Below are positions 55,001 through 64,000 of a stretch of 64,000 bases of DNA, piece by piece. This stretch comes from Legionella cherrii (GTDB taxonomy: Bacteria; Pseudomonadota; Gammaproteobacteria; Legionellales; Legionellaceae). Position 1 is the first letter of the stretch; every line of letters starts with the position of its first letter. Where the stretch lies: assembly GCF_900635815.1 (NCBI RefSeq), contig NZ_LR134173.1:2388001-2452000 (forward strand), read 5' to 3'. The translations under genes and the position numbers were made by a program. The notes under the pieces are model-generated. The model was not told the DNA's origin. It worked only from the letters and a program-made list of their open reading frames with translations, and made no database searches.

Positions 55001-55489
55001 TCACCATTTTAAATAAATCCCCTTTGCTACTGACTCTTGTATAATTGTGCCTTGAGGTTTATTAAATGAAATCCAATAATTTCCCATATTACTTAGGGCA
55101 AACTTAACCCGTGGGTATTGGCATACTTCTAATACATTTCTGCAGTCAACGAGAGTAGTGTTTTCATCAGTGCGTTTATAACACTTAAAATTTAAATTTT
55201 TGACATCAGAAGCAAATGCACCCCAATTCAGTGGATCTAATGTAGCATGTAATGGAGGACTCATAAATGCCTCCTCAGTATTTACACGTTCTAATTCGAT
55301 TTTAGAGTCAGAATGATTTTGTATTAAATAGTAAGATTGATTTCCTGTCTCATTTAAAATTAGATAATTTTGGCTATAACCAAAACCTACAACTTCACAA
55401 CCTCTGGGAAATGTACTTGCTGCTTGTGTGGAGCTAATAAGAATAACGGAGAAAAGAAACGATTTATTGAATTGATGAAATAAAGACAT
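55001..55489 (-). CDS. Periplasmic hypothetical protein, 162 aa
   Basis: 162 residues with a signal peptide (MSLFHQFNKSFLFSVILISSTQAA). The mature part is beta-rich with Cys residues (RGCEV, FKCYKR, VDCRNVLEVCQY), suggesting disulfides. FPRGCEVVGFGYSQNYLIL is reminiscent of other Legionella envelope proteins, but I cannot assign a name. GAGG precedes the ATG at 55489. Followed immediately by the membrane-protein gene at 54997. Confidence 0.7.
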   Translation of the reverse strand: MSLFHQFNKSFLFSVILISSTQAASTFPRGCEVVGFGYSQNYLILNETGNQSYYLIQNHSDSKIELERVNTEEAFMSPPLHATLDPLNWGAFASDVKNLNFKCYKRTDENTTLVDCRNVLEVCQYPRVKFALSNMGNYWISFNKPQGTIIQESVAKGIYLKW

Positions 55490-55571
55490 AACTACCTCAA
55501 TAAGTAAAATTTGGGGGTTATTTTAATCATAAAAAATACAAAGTCTATCCTACAATAAAAAAATAGAAGCG

Positions 55572-56336
55572 CTATTCCTTATGGGCGGACATTTTGGCCT
55601 TGATCATCGGGTAATAAGTTCTATAAAAACTTAAAAAAAGATACATCCCAACATATGCCAAAGAAAGGCTAAGGCAAATAATATTTGTATTTGGATAGCT
55701 AATGAGTAAAAAAATCGAACTCACTGCATAAATGGCAGAGCAAATATGCATTAATATCTTTAATATTCTAGATTCTGTTAAATAATCAAGTCTTGAGGGA
55801 TAAACATATTTTACAGGAACAAAAATAAGTATAGAAAGAATAGTTAATATAATGGCATTCGTTGTCGCTGACGTATTAAAAATAAACATATATAAAATGG
55901 TGATATTCCAGTAGCAAGGAAAACCTTTAAAAAAATGATCTGGCGTTTTTGCATCAGACTGACAAAATTGATAGGCAGAAGTAATTGAAACTGCTGCAAT
56001 TATAAAGACTGAGTAATTAGACGGCAGCATGCCGGGTTTGACGAGCAGGAAAAAGCAAGGGGTTATTACGTAATTCAAATAATCAACAATATTATCCAGA
56101 AGGGCGCCGTCGATTTGAGGTAAAATTTTCCTTATGTTAAACAAACGAGCAAGACTTCCATCAACAGCATCAATAACAACCGTGATAAGCATAAGCCATA
56201 GAGCAAAAATATATTCATGCTGATACATTTTTACTAATGAAAAGATACCAATACATGCTGCACTTGCAGTAAAGACGTGCACTGACCAAGCTGCTACGTA
56301 TTGTAATGGATGGAATTGCTGTTTGCTTAAATTCAT
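55572..56336 (-). CDS. pcs: Phosphatidylcholine synthase (CDP-alcohol phosphotransferase family)
   Basis: 254 residues with about eight membrane helices. The CDP-alcohol motif D-x-x-D-G-x-x-A-R...G-x-x-x-D-x-x-x-D is DAVDGSLARLFNIRKILPQ then IDGALLDNIVDY (about 56-86). Size and helix pattern fit Pcs, which makes phosphatidylcholine from choline and CDP-diacylglycerol at the inner membrane; Legionella uses this as the PC route and PC supports virulence. The ATG at 56336 follows AGGAT. Confidence 0.9.
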   Translation of the reverse strand: MNLSKQQFHPLQYVAAWSVHVFTASAACIGIFSLVKMYQHEYIFALWLMLITVVIDAVDGSLARLFNIRKILPQIDGALLDNIVDYLNYVITPCFFLLVKPGMLPSNYSVFIIAAVSITSAYQFCQSDAKTPDHFFKGFPCYWNITILYMFIFNTSATTNAIILTILSILIFVPVKYVYPSRLDYLTESRILKILMHICSAIYAVSSIFLLISYPNTNIICLSLSLAYVGMYLFLSFYRTYYPMIKAKMSAHKE

Positions 56337-56554
56337 TAATTATCCTAGTGTTAATAAAAAAATATTGCCTAAAAGCATTCTTTCTTAAATTGGGTTTCTT
56401 AAAATATTTAAATAATTGCATTCATATATTGAGTTAAACTAGTATTCTTTTGTAAAAAGCTAAAAAACATAAAAATAGTATCAATAATCAAAAGTAGTGT
56501 GCAAGGAGAGTTGATAATTTTAGTTAAATATACTTTATTCTCTATGGAGAGATC

Positions 56555-57928
56555 ATGAAAATTCAAACTGTAAATCCCGCAACGGAACAAATACTACAAA
56601 GCTATGATTGCCTTAATGATCAGGAAATTCATAAAAGACTAAACAAAGGCCATGAGGCCTTTTTGACATGGAAAAAGACATCTTTTAGCCAAAGAAAAAC
56701 GCTCATGTTACAACTTGCATCACTCTTAAAATCAAAAGTAGATGAGTTGGCTCATTTAATGGCAACTGAAATGGGTAAGCCCATTAGTGCGGGCAGAGCC
56801 GAAATTAATAAATGCGCCTGGTTGTGTGAGCATTACGCAGAACATGCAGAAGAATACCTCGCTCCAAAACTAGTCAAAACCGATATGAAAAAGGCAAAAG
56901 TATGTCATGTGCCACTCGGGATTGTTTTTGCGATCATGCCATGGAATTTTCCCTTTTGGCAGGTTTTTCGTTTTGCAGTACCTACGCTGATGGCTGGAAA
57001 TGTGGCGGTTTTGAAGCATGCACCTATTTCAACGGGCACAGGGAACAAAATTGAAGAGCTATTTTTGAAGGCAGGTTTTCCAGAGCATGTTTTTCAACAT
57101 TTAATCGTTGATAATGATGGTGCAGCCAAGATTATTGAAGATCCTCATGTGATTGCAGTTACCTTGACCGGTAGCGGACGAGCAGGTAGTGCTGTAGCGA
57201 GCCATGCTGGAAAGTTTTTAAAAAAATCTGTGTTGGAACTGGGTGGAAGCGATCCTTATCTTGTCCTGGACGACGCTGATCTGGATTTGGCAGCCGAATG
57301 TATCGTTAATTCAAGACTTAATAACTCAGGTCAAGTCTGTATTGCTGCAAAGCGCATCATTGTTTTAAAATCAGTTGAAAAAGAGTTAGTACAAAAAATT
57401 ACTGAGCATATGTCCACATTTAAAATGGGGGATCCACTTGATTCGGAAACCAAACTTGGTCCATTAGCTCGTTCAGATTTACGTGAAAACTTGCATATTC
57501 AAGTAGAAAAATCACTGAAACAAGGTGCTAAATTATTGGTAGGTGGTATAATTCCCGCAGGAAAAGGTTTTTATTATCCGCCAACATTGCTGACTCAGGT
57601 TACACCTGGCATGCCTGCTTTTGATGAAGAATTATTTGGCCCTGTTATTGCGATTATCACAGCCGATAATGAGAAAGAAGGTATTGCTTATGCAAATCAA
57701 AGCCAATATGGTTTAGGGGCGGCAGTGTTTACCCGTGATTTGGAGAAAGGAGAGCATATAGCTACTCACGAAATAGAGGCTGGGGCATGTTTTGTTAATG
57801 CTTTTGTAGCTTCAGATCCCAGATTACCATTTGGCGGAATAAAAGAATCAGGCTATGGTCGTGAACTATCCAAGGAAGGTATATTAGAATTTGTAAATAC
57901 TAAAACCGTAGCGATTAGTGATTCATGA
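56555..57928 (+). CDS. NAD(P)-dependent succinate-semialdehyde dehydrogenase-like aldehyde dehydrogenase
   Basis: 457 residues, as in the short SSADH/Sad group. NAD-binding features: MPWNFPFWQVFRFAVPTLMAGN and VTLTGSGRAGSAVA; catalytic Glu in LELGGSDPYLVL, catalytic Cys in NNSGQVCIAAKRI (about 270). C-terminal PFGGIKESGYGRELSKEGI is family-typical. It probably oxidises succinate semialdehyde (GABA pathway) or a similar aldehyde to the acid. GGAGAG precedes the ATG. Next to the NAD-glutamate dehydrogenase gene, consistent with glutamate/GABA catabolism; co-transcription is uncertain (182-bp gap). Confidence 0.9.
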   Translation: MKIQTVNPATEQILQSYDCLNDQEIHKRLNKGHEAFLTWKKTSFSQRKTLMLQLASLLKSKVDELAHLMATEMGKPISAGRAEINKCAWLCEHYAEHAEEYLAPKLVKTDMKKAKVCHVPLGIVFAIMPWNFPFWQVFRFAVPTLMAGNVAVLKHAPISTGTGNKIEELFLKAGFPEHVFQHLIVDNDGAAKIIEDPHVIAVTLTGSGRAGSAVASHAGKFLKKSVLELGGSDPYLVLDDADLDLAAECIVNSRLNNSGQVCIAAKRIIVLKSVEKELVQKITEHMSTFKMGDPLDSETKLGPLARSDLRENLHIQVEKSLKQGAKLLVGGIIPAGKGFYYPPTLLTQVTPGMPAFDEELFGPVIAIITADNEKEGIAYANQSQYGLGAAVFTRDLEKGEHIATHEIEAGACFVNAFVASDPRLPFGGIKESGYGRELSKEGILEFVNTKTVAISDS

Positions 57929-58110
57929 TATTAAGGCTTGTTGACTTTTACATCTGAGGTGGATGCCAACAGTACTTAATACAACATAATTTTTTGAGCC
58001 ACTCCCAACTATCCTAGTACATCAACTGGTTAGGTGAGAGCGGCTGGTTATTTTTTTAAACAATAATTCTCGCTGTAGGGCTGAGGCAAAATCGACGAGG
58101 TAAAACAACA

Positions 58111-61100
58111 ATGTCTTATAAATTTGAAGAGGGTAAAGATGTATTAATTGAAGCCATTGTAGATAGGATTAGAAGCTCTATGGTTGGTGAGCAAACCGAG
58201 TTTTGCGCCGAATTTGCGAAACAGCTCTATGGTACTGTAGCTATGGAAGATCTGAGTGCATGGACTGTCGACGATCTTTATGGCGCTGTAGTAAATTTTT
58301 GGTCATTGATTAATGAGCGGGCACCACATGAGACGAAAATTAGAATCTATAATCCAGATTATGAGCGTCATGGATGGCAAACCACGCATACCGTAATTGA
58401 AGTAATTTGTGATGATATGCCATTTTTGGTTGATTCAATCCGTTTAGTAATTCATAGAATGGGATTATCTTCTCATCTAACTATCCATATGGGCGGCATT
58501 CGCGTTAAAAGAGACAAAAATAATCGAGTTTGTGAGATCTTACCCCGCAATCAAATGTTAGATGAAAAAGAAGTGATCCACGAGGCACCTATATTTCTTG
58601 AAATTGATCGACAAACAGATCCTAAGATTCTTGAAGAGCTGCACCAAGGATGTGAACGAGCCCTTGAAGATAATCGAGTTGTTTATGAAGATTGGGAAAA
58701 AATGCGAGCTGAAGTTCGAGAAGCAATTTCAGAAATTGATAAAGTATCTTCTGTGCTTGATTTGGATGAGGTGGAAGAGACCAAGGCATTTTTACATTGG
58801 ATTGAAGACCATCATTTCACTTTTCTAGGGATGAGGGATTATGAATTAGTAGAAAAAGGTAAAGAGACAGTGTTACAAGCTGTTCCTAAAACTGGGTTAG
58901 GACTTCTACGTGAAAGCGTTACTAAATCAATGGCACGTAGCATTTCTGCAATGACACCCGAGGCGCGTGAGTTCACCTTATCTCCGCGTATTTTAGTTAC
59001 GTCAAAAACAAATACCTTAGCAAGCGTTCATCGGGATGCTTACACTGACTATATAGGAATTAAGCGATTTAATGCTCAAGGAAATGTGATTGGTGAAAGA
59101 AGAATTATTGGCCTTTATACTTCTGCAGCCTATCATACTAACCCCAAACAAATTCCATTTTTGAGACGTAAGGTAGCGCTCATTATGGAAAATTCTAAAT
59201 TGAATCCACGAAGTCATGCGGGTAAGGTTTTGCTAAACATTCTTGAAACGTTGCCACGAGATGATTTGATTCAAGGAACAGAAGACGAGCTTCTGGAAAT
59301 TGCAATGGGTATTTTTTACATGCAAGATAGAAAACGTATTCGATTATTCGCACGTGTTGATGTTTATCACCGCTTCGTCTCCTGTTTGGTATATGTTCCT
59401 AAGGATAGAATTAATACTGAGTTAAGAATGGCAATGAAGAAAATTCTTGATGACAGTTTTAACTCGATTGAGACCACATATTCAACTCAATTTACCGAGT
59501 CTGTTCTGGCGCGTGTCCATTTTATCATTAAAATTAACCCTAATTTGCCCTTTGAATACGATTTAAAAGAAATTGAAAAGAAATTGATTGATGCAGGACG
59601 CTCTTGGACAGATGATTTACAAACTCATTTATACGAGGCTTATGGAGAGGAGCAGGCAAATAGTCTCTATGCTCGTTATAAAAATGCATTTCCTCTTGCT
59701 TATAGTGATACGTTTCCAGCAAGAACAGCGGTCTATGATATTAAACATATTGAATTACTCACACCGGAACAGCCGTTAGGTATTAATTTTTATAAGCCAT
59801 TGGATGAATCAGAAAACAGTTTTAGACTAAAAGTATATCAACATGATACCACTATTCCTTTATCTGATGTTTTGCCTATATTGGAAAAGTTGGGTTTACG
59901 TGCGATTAGTGAACGTCCTTACCCATTAAAATTTGAGGATGGCAAGGTAGCGTGGATTAATGAATTTGCCATGCAATACAATAAACCAATTGAGTTTGAT
60001 CTGGATGAAATTAAAGAATTATTCCAAAATGCGTTTGCCAAGGTTTGGTTTGGACAAGCTGAGAATGATGGATTTAATCAGCTCGTTTTAGCAGCAGGAC
60101 TTAATTGGCGGGAAGTTGCTGTTTTACGTACTTATGCTAAGTACTTTAAGCAAATTGGTATTACTTTTAGCCAAGACTATATGGAAACGGCATTAAATAA
60201 TAATGTTGCTATCGCTAAAAAGTTAGTGAGACTCTTTGAAATTCGTTGTAATCCTGCTCATGATCCTAATCGAGAAGATCGCTTTACTGATTTATCCATT
60301 GAAATATTAGCTGATCTGGATACCGTATCCAATCTTGACGAAGATAAAATAATTAGACAGTACATCCATGCGATTAGCGCCACTTTACGCACTAATTTTT
60401 ACCAGGTAAATACCGATGGCCATCATAAGCCTTATATTTCGCTTAAGTTAAACAGTAAGATTATTCCAGGTGTGCCAAAACCACATCCTATGTTTGAAAT
60501 CTTTGTTTATTCTCCACGTTTTGAAGGGGTGCATTTACGTTGTGGTAAGGTGGCTCGTGGTGGTTTACGTTGGTCTGATCGCAGAGAAGATTTCCGAACC
60601 GAAATACTTGGTTTGATGAAGGCACAACAAGTAAAAAATTCTGTCATCGTACCTAGCGGCGCTAAAGGTGGTTTTGTACCTAAGCTGTTGCCAGTAAATG
60701 GTACACGTGAAGAAATAATGGCTGAAGGAATAGGCTGTTATCAATTATTTATTCGAGGGCTTTTGGATATTACTGATAATTATGTTGAAGGCAAGGTTGT
60801 CAAGCCTGAGAATGTTATCTGTTATGATGAAGATGATCCTTATCTTGTGGTTGCTGCTGATAAAGGTACCGCAACTTTCTCTGATCTAGCTAATGCCATT
60901 TCATTAGAATATGGTTTTTGGTTAGGTGACGCTTTTGCATCAGGTGGCTCAATAGGTTATGACCATAAGAAAATGGGAATTACTGCCAAAGGAGCCTGGG
61001 AATCAGTGAAACGTCATTTCTATGAATTGAATATAGACATAGAAAATAATGATTTTACTGTTGTTGGCATTGGAGATATGGCTGGAGATGTCTTCGGTAA

Positions 61101-62988
61101 TGGTATGTTGTTATCAAAACACATCAAATTAGTCGGTGCCTTTAACCATATTCATATTTTTATCGATCCCAATCCTGATGCTGAGGCCAGTTTTAAAGAA
61201 CGTGAGCGTTTGTTTCATTTACCTCGATCAAACTGGACAGATTACGATAAAAAGCTAATTTCCAAAGGAGGTGGTGTATTTAATCGTAATGCTAAATCAA
61301 TTCCTGTGAGTAAGGAAATGCAAGCGGTTTTTGGAATTAAGCAAAATGAAATTGAGCCAAATGAGTTAATCAAAGCGATTTTGAAAGCGAAGGTTGACTT
61401 ACTTTGGAGTGCAGGAATTGGAACTTATGTTAAAGCCAGCACTGAATCAAATGCGAATGTTGGTGATCGAACCAACGATGCAACACGGGTTAACGCAAAA
61501 CAATTACGATGTAAAGTTGTGGGTGAGGGCGGTAACTTGGGTTTAACCCAACTGGCACGAGTTGAATACTCACTCAATGGCGGAATGGTCTATACCGATT
61601 TCATTGACAACTCAGGTGGCGTTAATTGCTCTGATAAAGAAGTGAATATTAAGATTCTACTTAATGGTATTGTTGCAGTGGGTGATTTGACTCCAAAACA
61701 ACGCAATGAACTGTTAGTTGAGATGACCGATGAAGTTAGTAAACTGGTACTTCGTGACAATTTCTTACAAACACGGGCAATTAGCTTATCTGCATCACAG
61801 CCTCTACAAGCATTGGATTTGCAAAGTCGTTATATCAGCGAATTAGAGCGTACAGGAAAAATCGATCGAAATCTGGAGTATTTACCTGATGAAAAGGTCA
61901 TCTTAGAACGTAAGTTGATGGGTAAAGGTTTGATGCGTCCTGATATTGCTGTATTAATGTGTTACAGCAAAACCATTCTGAAGGAGCAAATTTTGGCTTC
62001 CGGCGTTCCTGAAGAAAGTTACATGACGCAATTTTTAATTAGTTCGTTTCCTAAGCCATTGCAAGAACGATTTAGCAAGCAAATGCAATCGCATCCGCTA
62101 AGAAGAGAAATTATTGCAACCCGATTAAGCAATATTATAGTGAACGAAATGGGCTTTACTTACGTTTACAGATTGCAGGATGAAACAGGTGCACCAGTTT
62201 CAGCAATTGTAAGAGCTTATATGATTACTCGCTCAGTGCTTAATTTAGAATCTGTTTGGAAACAAATCGAGGAATTGGGTAACAAGGTCAGCGCTAAAAA
62301 ACAAGTAGAAATGATGATGCTCTATTCGAGATTAGCGCGACGTATTACACGCTGGTTCTTACGTAGTCAACGTCGATCTGTTGACATTTCTGAAGTTGTA
62401 AAACTTTATGCACAAGGGGTTGTTGAACTGAAGATGTCGGCACCAGCTGTCTTAAATGAGGAGCGGCGAGCACGATATGAAGAGCATAAACAAGAGCTCA
62501 TTGATGAAGGTATTCCTCCAACTCTAGCTCACGAGTTAACTGTTACACGAGGCTTGTTTGCCGCAACAGACATTATAGATATCGCTCACAAGAAAAATAT
62601 GAAAGTAGCTCAGGTTGCTGAAATTTATTTTGGAATTGGTGAGTTCCTGGATCTTGCTTGGATAAGAAAACAAATTATTATGCATCCAAGTGAGAATCAT
62701 TGGGAGTCATTATCTCGTGAAGCTTTGCGAGATGATCTGGATTGGCAACAACGCCAACTTACAGCAGGCTTGATCAACTACGATGGAGATAATCCTGATT
62801 TCCAAGCACGCCTTGCTTCTTGGGGAGAATCTCACCGTGCTTTAATTCAGCGTTGGCGCTATATTTTGGCTGATCTGAAAGCAAGTACAGTACTCAACTA
62901 TACTATGTTTTTTGTTGCAATCAGGGAATTGCTGGATTTAACTCAAACTACTTTGCAATCCTATGCTTTAGCAGAGCAAGAAGCATAA
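58111..62988 (+). CDS. gdhB: NAD-specific glutamate dehydrogenase, large (L_180) type
   Basis: 1625 residues, as usual for the 180-kDa NAD-GDH. Long N-terminal ACT/helical region; the dehydrogenase core holds VARGGLRWSDRREDFRTEIL, then VKNSVIVPSGAKGGFVPKL (catalytic Lys segment), VVGIGDMAGDVFGNGMLLS (NAD-binding fold) and VGEGGNLGLTQLAR. The long C-terminal helical region is intact. It converts glutamate to 2-oxoglutarate, feeding amino-acid carbon into the TCA cycle, in line with Legionella preference for amino acids. ATG 58111 with GAGGTAAAACAACA upstream. Terminator after the gene. Confidence 0.95.
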   Translation: MSYKFEEGKDVLIEAIVDRIRSSMVGEQTEFCAEFAKQLYGTVAMEDLSAWTVDDLYGAVVNFWSLINERAPHETKIRIYNPDYERHGWQTTHTVIEVICDDMPFLVDSIRLVIHRMGLSSHLTIHMGGIRVKRDKNNRVCEILPRNQMLDEKEVIHEAPIFLEIDRQTDPKILEELHQGCERALEDNRVVYEDWEKMRAEVREAISEIDKVSSVLDLDEVEETKAFLHWIEDHHFTFLGMRDYELVEKGKETVLQAVPKTGLGLLRESVTKSMARSISAMTPEAREFTLSPRILVTSKTNTLASVHRDAYTDYIGIKRFNAQGNVIGERRIIGLYTSAAYHTNPKQIPFLRRKVALIMENSKLNPRSHAGKVLLNILETLPRDDLIQGTEDELLEIAMGIFYMQDRKRIRLFARVDVYHRFVSCLVYVPKDRINTELRMAMKKILDDSFNSIETTYSTQFTESVLARVHFIIKINPNLPFEYDLKEIEKKLIDAGRSWTDDLQTHLYEAYGEEQANSLYARYKNAFPLAYSDTFPARTAVYDIKHIELLTPEQPLGINFYKPLDESENSFRLKVYQHDTTIPLSDVLPILEKLGLRAISERPYPLKFEDGKVAWINEFAMQYNKPIEFDLDEIKELFQNAFAKVWFGQAENDGFNQLVLAAGLNWREVAVLRTYAKYFKQIGITFSQDYMETALNNNVAIAKKLVRLFEIRCNPAHDPNREDRFTDLSIEILADLDTVSNLDEDKIIRQYIHAISATLRTNFYQVNTDGHHKPYISLKLNSKIIPGVPKPHPMFEIFVYSPRFEGVHLRCGKVARGGLRWSDRREDFRTEILGLMKAQQVKNSVIVPSGAKGGFVPKLLPVNGTREEIMAEGIGCYQLFIRGLLDITDNYVEGKVVKPENVICYDEDDPYLVVAADKGTATFSDLANAISLEYGFWLGDAFASGGSIGYDHKKMGITAKGAWESVKRHFYELNIDIENNDFTVVGIGDMAGDVFGNGMLLSKHIKLVGAFNHIHIFIDPNPDAEASFKERERLFHLPRSNWTDYDKKLISKGGGVFNRNAKSIPVSKEMQAVFGIKQNEIEPNELIKAILKAKVDLLWSAGIGTYVKASTESNANVGDRTNDATRVNAKQLRCKVVGEGGNLGLTQLARVEYSLNGGMVYTDFIDNSGGVNCSDKEVNIKILLNGIVAVGDLTPKQRNELLVEMTDEVSKLVLRDNFLQTRAISLSASQPLQALDLQSRYISELERTGKIDRNLEYLPDEKVILERKLMGKGLMRPDIAVLMCYSKTILKEQILASGVPEESYMTQFLISSFPKPLQERFSKQMQSHPLRREIIATRLSNIIVNEMGFTYVYRLQDETGAPVSAIVRAYMITRSVLNLESVWKQIEELGNKVSAKKQVEMMMLYSRLARRITRWFLRSQRRSVDISEVVKLYAQGVVELKMSAPAVLNEERRARYEEHKQELIDEGIPPTLAHELTVTRGLFAATDIIDIAHKKNMKVAQVAEIYFGIGEFLDLAWIRKQIIMHPSENHWESLSREALRDDLDWQQRQLTAGLINYDGDNPDFQARLASWGESHRALIQRWRYILADLKASTVLNYTMFFVAIRELLDLTQTTLQSYALAEQEA

Positions 62989-63000
62989 ATAGAACTTTAG

Positions 63001-63019
63001 CCTGGCTGCTTCAGCCAGG
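63001..63019 (+). terminator. Hairpin after the glutamate dehydrogenase gene
   Basis: CCTGGCTG (63001-63008), loop CTT, CAGCCAGG (63012-63019), perfect 8-bp stem 12 bp after the stop; without a T-run. A second, better terminator follows at 63052. Confidence 0.55.
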
Positions 63020-63051
63020 AACATTAGTTATTACCACTCTTACCAGGAGCA

Positions 63052-63081
63052 GGTTGGGCCTTGGCCCGACCTACTTTTTTT
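63052..63081 (+). terminator. Rho-independent terminator between convergent genes
   Basis: GGTTGGGCC (63052-63060), TT, GGCCCGACC (63063-63071), then TAC and a T7 run to 63081. Nine-base stem with one G-U pair. Serves the gdh gene. Confidence 0.8.
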
Positions 63082-63095
63082 AGCAAGCAACTAGG

Positions 63096-64000
63096 CTAAG
63101 CTAATGGAAGGGACTTGACGTCTGTCAATTCTATTGATTGATGGCATCCCTCAAGAAATACAGTTCGATCCGCCTCTTTTAGTATACTTACTGCGACTAA
63201 ATAATGATCCAGTCCAAGAATAGAAAAATCAACCAATTCACCGAGTTCTGTTCCTTCAGGTTGATTTAGTATTTTTTGTCCAGAATAGATTTTTTGTTCA
63301 GTTTTAATTTCACAAATTTTCATTTGATGTTTTAAAGTTGCTTTATAATGCATTCGAGCAATAATTTCTTGTCCCTTATAGCAACCTTTATTGAAACTAA
63401 TGTAGGGAGTTTGTTGTAAATCAAGTCGATGAGGTAAAAATAGACCTCGAGATTCAGGATATATTTCTATTTGTTTTTGATAGAGCCTTAGAGTGTGCCA
63501 GGTTAAAGAACCAAGAAACTGCTCTTTGTTCACAAAGCGTTGCTGTATCTCTTGTGCATTTTCGGCTAAGGTCAACAAAATATAGAAGCCATTACCTAAA
63601 TGATAAAAACAAGAATGAGCATTATAGGTTTGCGAATAAGGTGTGCTTGGGAAAAAATCCGAGTCAGGAATAATATCCTTTTGATTTTGTAAATAAAATC
63701 CAAAAATTTTAAAACACTTGCTTGTCTTGAGCGAAACACGAGAAAGTAGAGCATATTTATTTAATGAATTGATTGTTGCTTCTTCTAGATCGGCAGGAAG
63801 GATTAACTTAATTCCTTGCCAATCGATAATATCCATTAAAGCAAGAATTCGTCCTTTAAGATTGCACTGAGCCCCTTGAATCATTTGTATATCGGATACG
63901 GACTGCACGTCGCATGTGAGTTGTCCTTGAAGAAAATCAATGGCTTTATCCCCGATAACATCAACAACCCCAATATAGGATAAATCAAATAAATAATTGA
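63096..64000 (-). CDS. ygfZ: YgfZ-family folate-binding Fe-S assembly protein (partial, 5' end outside window)
   Basis: The frame is open to the right edge, so the real N-terminus is missing; the GTG at 63908 is internal. Visible N-terminal residues NYLFDLSYIGVVDVIGDKAIDFLQGQLTCDV match the YgfZ/GcvT-like start. The signature K-G-C-Y-x-G-Q-E appears as YISFNKGCYKGQEIIARMHY, with the Cys required for function in E. coli YgfZ. The family binds tetrahydrofolate and supports Fe-S enzyme assembly and tRNA thiolation (MiaB). Convergent with the glutamate dehydrogenase gene. Confidence 0.9.
   Translation of the reverse strand, partial: NYLFDLSYIGVVDVIGDKAIDFLQGQLTCDVQSVSDIQMIQGAQCNLKGRILALMDIIDWQGIKLILPADLEEATINSLNKYALLSRVSLKTSKCFKIFGFYLQNQKDIIPDSDFFPSTPYSQTYNAHSCFYHLGNGFYILLTLAENAQEIQQRFVNKEQFLGSLTWHTLRLYQKQIEIYPESRGLFLPHRLDLQQTPYISFNKGCYKGQEIIARMHYKATLKHQMKICEIKTEQKIYSGQKILNQPEGTELGELVDFSILGLDHYLVAVSILKEADRTVFLEGCHQSIELTDVKSLPLA

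Noticed and set aside
1..64000. CRISPR arrays, rRNA genes, replication origin, intact prophage
   Set aside because: No direct-repeat/spacer pattern, rRNA sequence, DnaA-box cluster or phage module was seen; the tandem repeats present are coding LRR units.

Overview
The window is AT-rich gammaproteobacterial chromosome and reads as a Legionella species, probably not L. pneumophila. The case rests on the mixture of content: conserved housekeeping genes (an EF-G, GreB, the S6/S18/L9 operon, a 1625-residue NAD-glutamate dehydrogenase, YgfZ), a Legionella-like metabolic set (phosphatidylcholine synthase, a CsrA paralogue, FadI/FadJ-type beta-oxidation enzymes, a large MgtA-type ATPase), and many eukaryote-like or orphan proteins of the kind sent through Dot/Icm (BspA-type leucine-rich repeats, a Fic-like fold, a HEAT-like solenoid, large orphan proteins). 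Species assignment is inference; no rRNA or other decisive marker is present.

Layout. 1-5001: two MFS transporters, an MscS channel and an orphan SAM methyltransferase. 5210-7894: three orphan minus-strand genes, the last carrying a Cys/His arrangement reminiscent of CNF/BLF1 deamidase toxins. 8222-10379: a compact minus-strand RNA/transcription group (CvfB-like S1 protein, TrmN6-like methylase, GreB). 10594-18757: a HEAT-like giant, a LysR regulator, a FadL-type porin, a cytochrome P450 with an altered ExxR motif and a small orphan. 19062-21152: a stand-alone EF-G. 21333-26271: small genes, a KAS III/type III PKS-like enzyme, a probable effector, and a gene broken by one in-frame stop. 26451-32488: an accessory island with three paralogous nine-unit LRR genes enclosing a gene broken by three frameshifts. 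32697-39581: endonuclease I-like secreted protein, a large helical protein, a Fic-like protein and a protein with an NLS-like basic patch. 39888-42293: small membrane proteins, a decayed Lys-rich gene and a PAQR/hemolysin III protein. 42609-46165: MgtA-type P-ATPase, an ISL3-family transposase remnant and two tRNA genes. 46569-64000: mostly core genes.

Working together. The fadI-fadJ pair overlaps by 8 bases and should supply acetyl-CoA and NADH from fatty acids; the SSADH-like and NAD-glutamate dehydrogenase genes next to each other suggest amino-acid (glutamate/GABA) catabolism, in keeping with Legionella physiology. The S6-S18-DUF2232-L9 operon is conventional. The csrA paralogue sits 8 bp from a PAP2 phosphatase gene and may be co-transcribed with it.

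The most interesting region is 25.7-32.5 kb: tandemly duplicated LRR genes with about 400 identical bases in their 3' halves, one copy ending in a possible CaaX prenylation box, another with a frameshifted tail, and neighbouring genes interrupted by stop or frameshift mutations. It looks like an effector family under rapid birth, gene conversion and decay.
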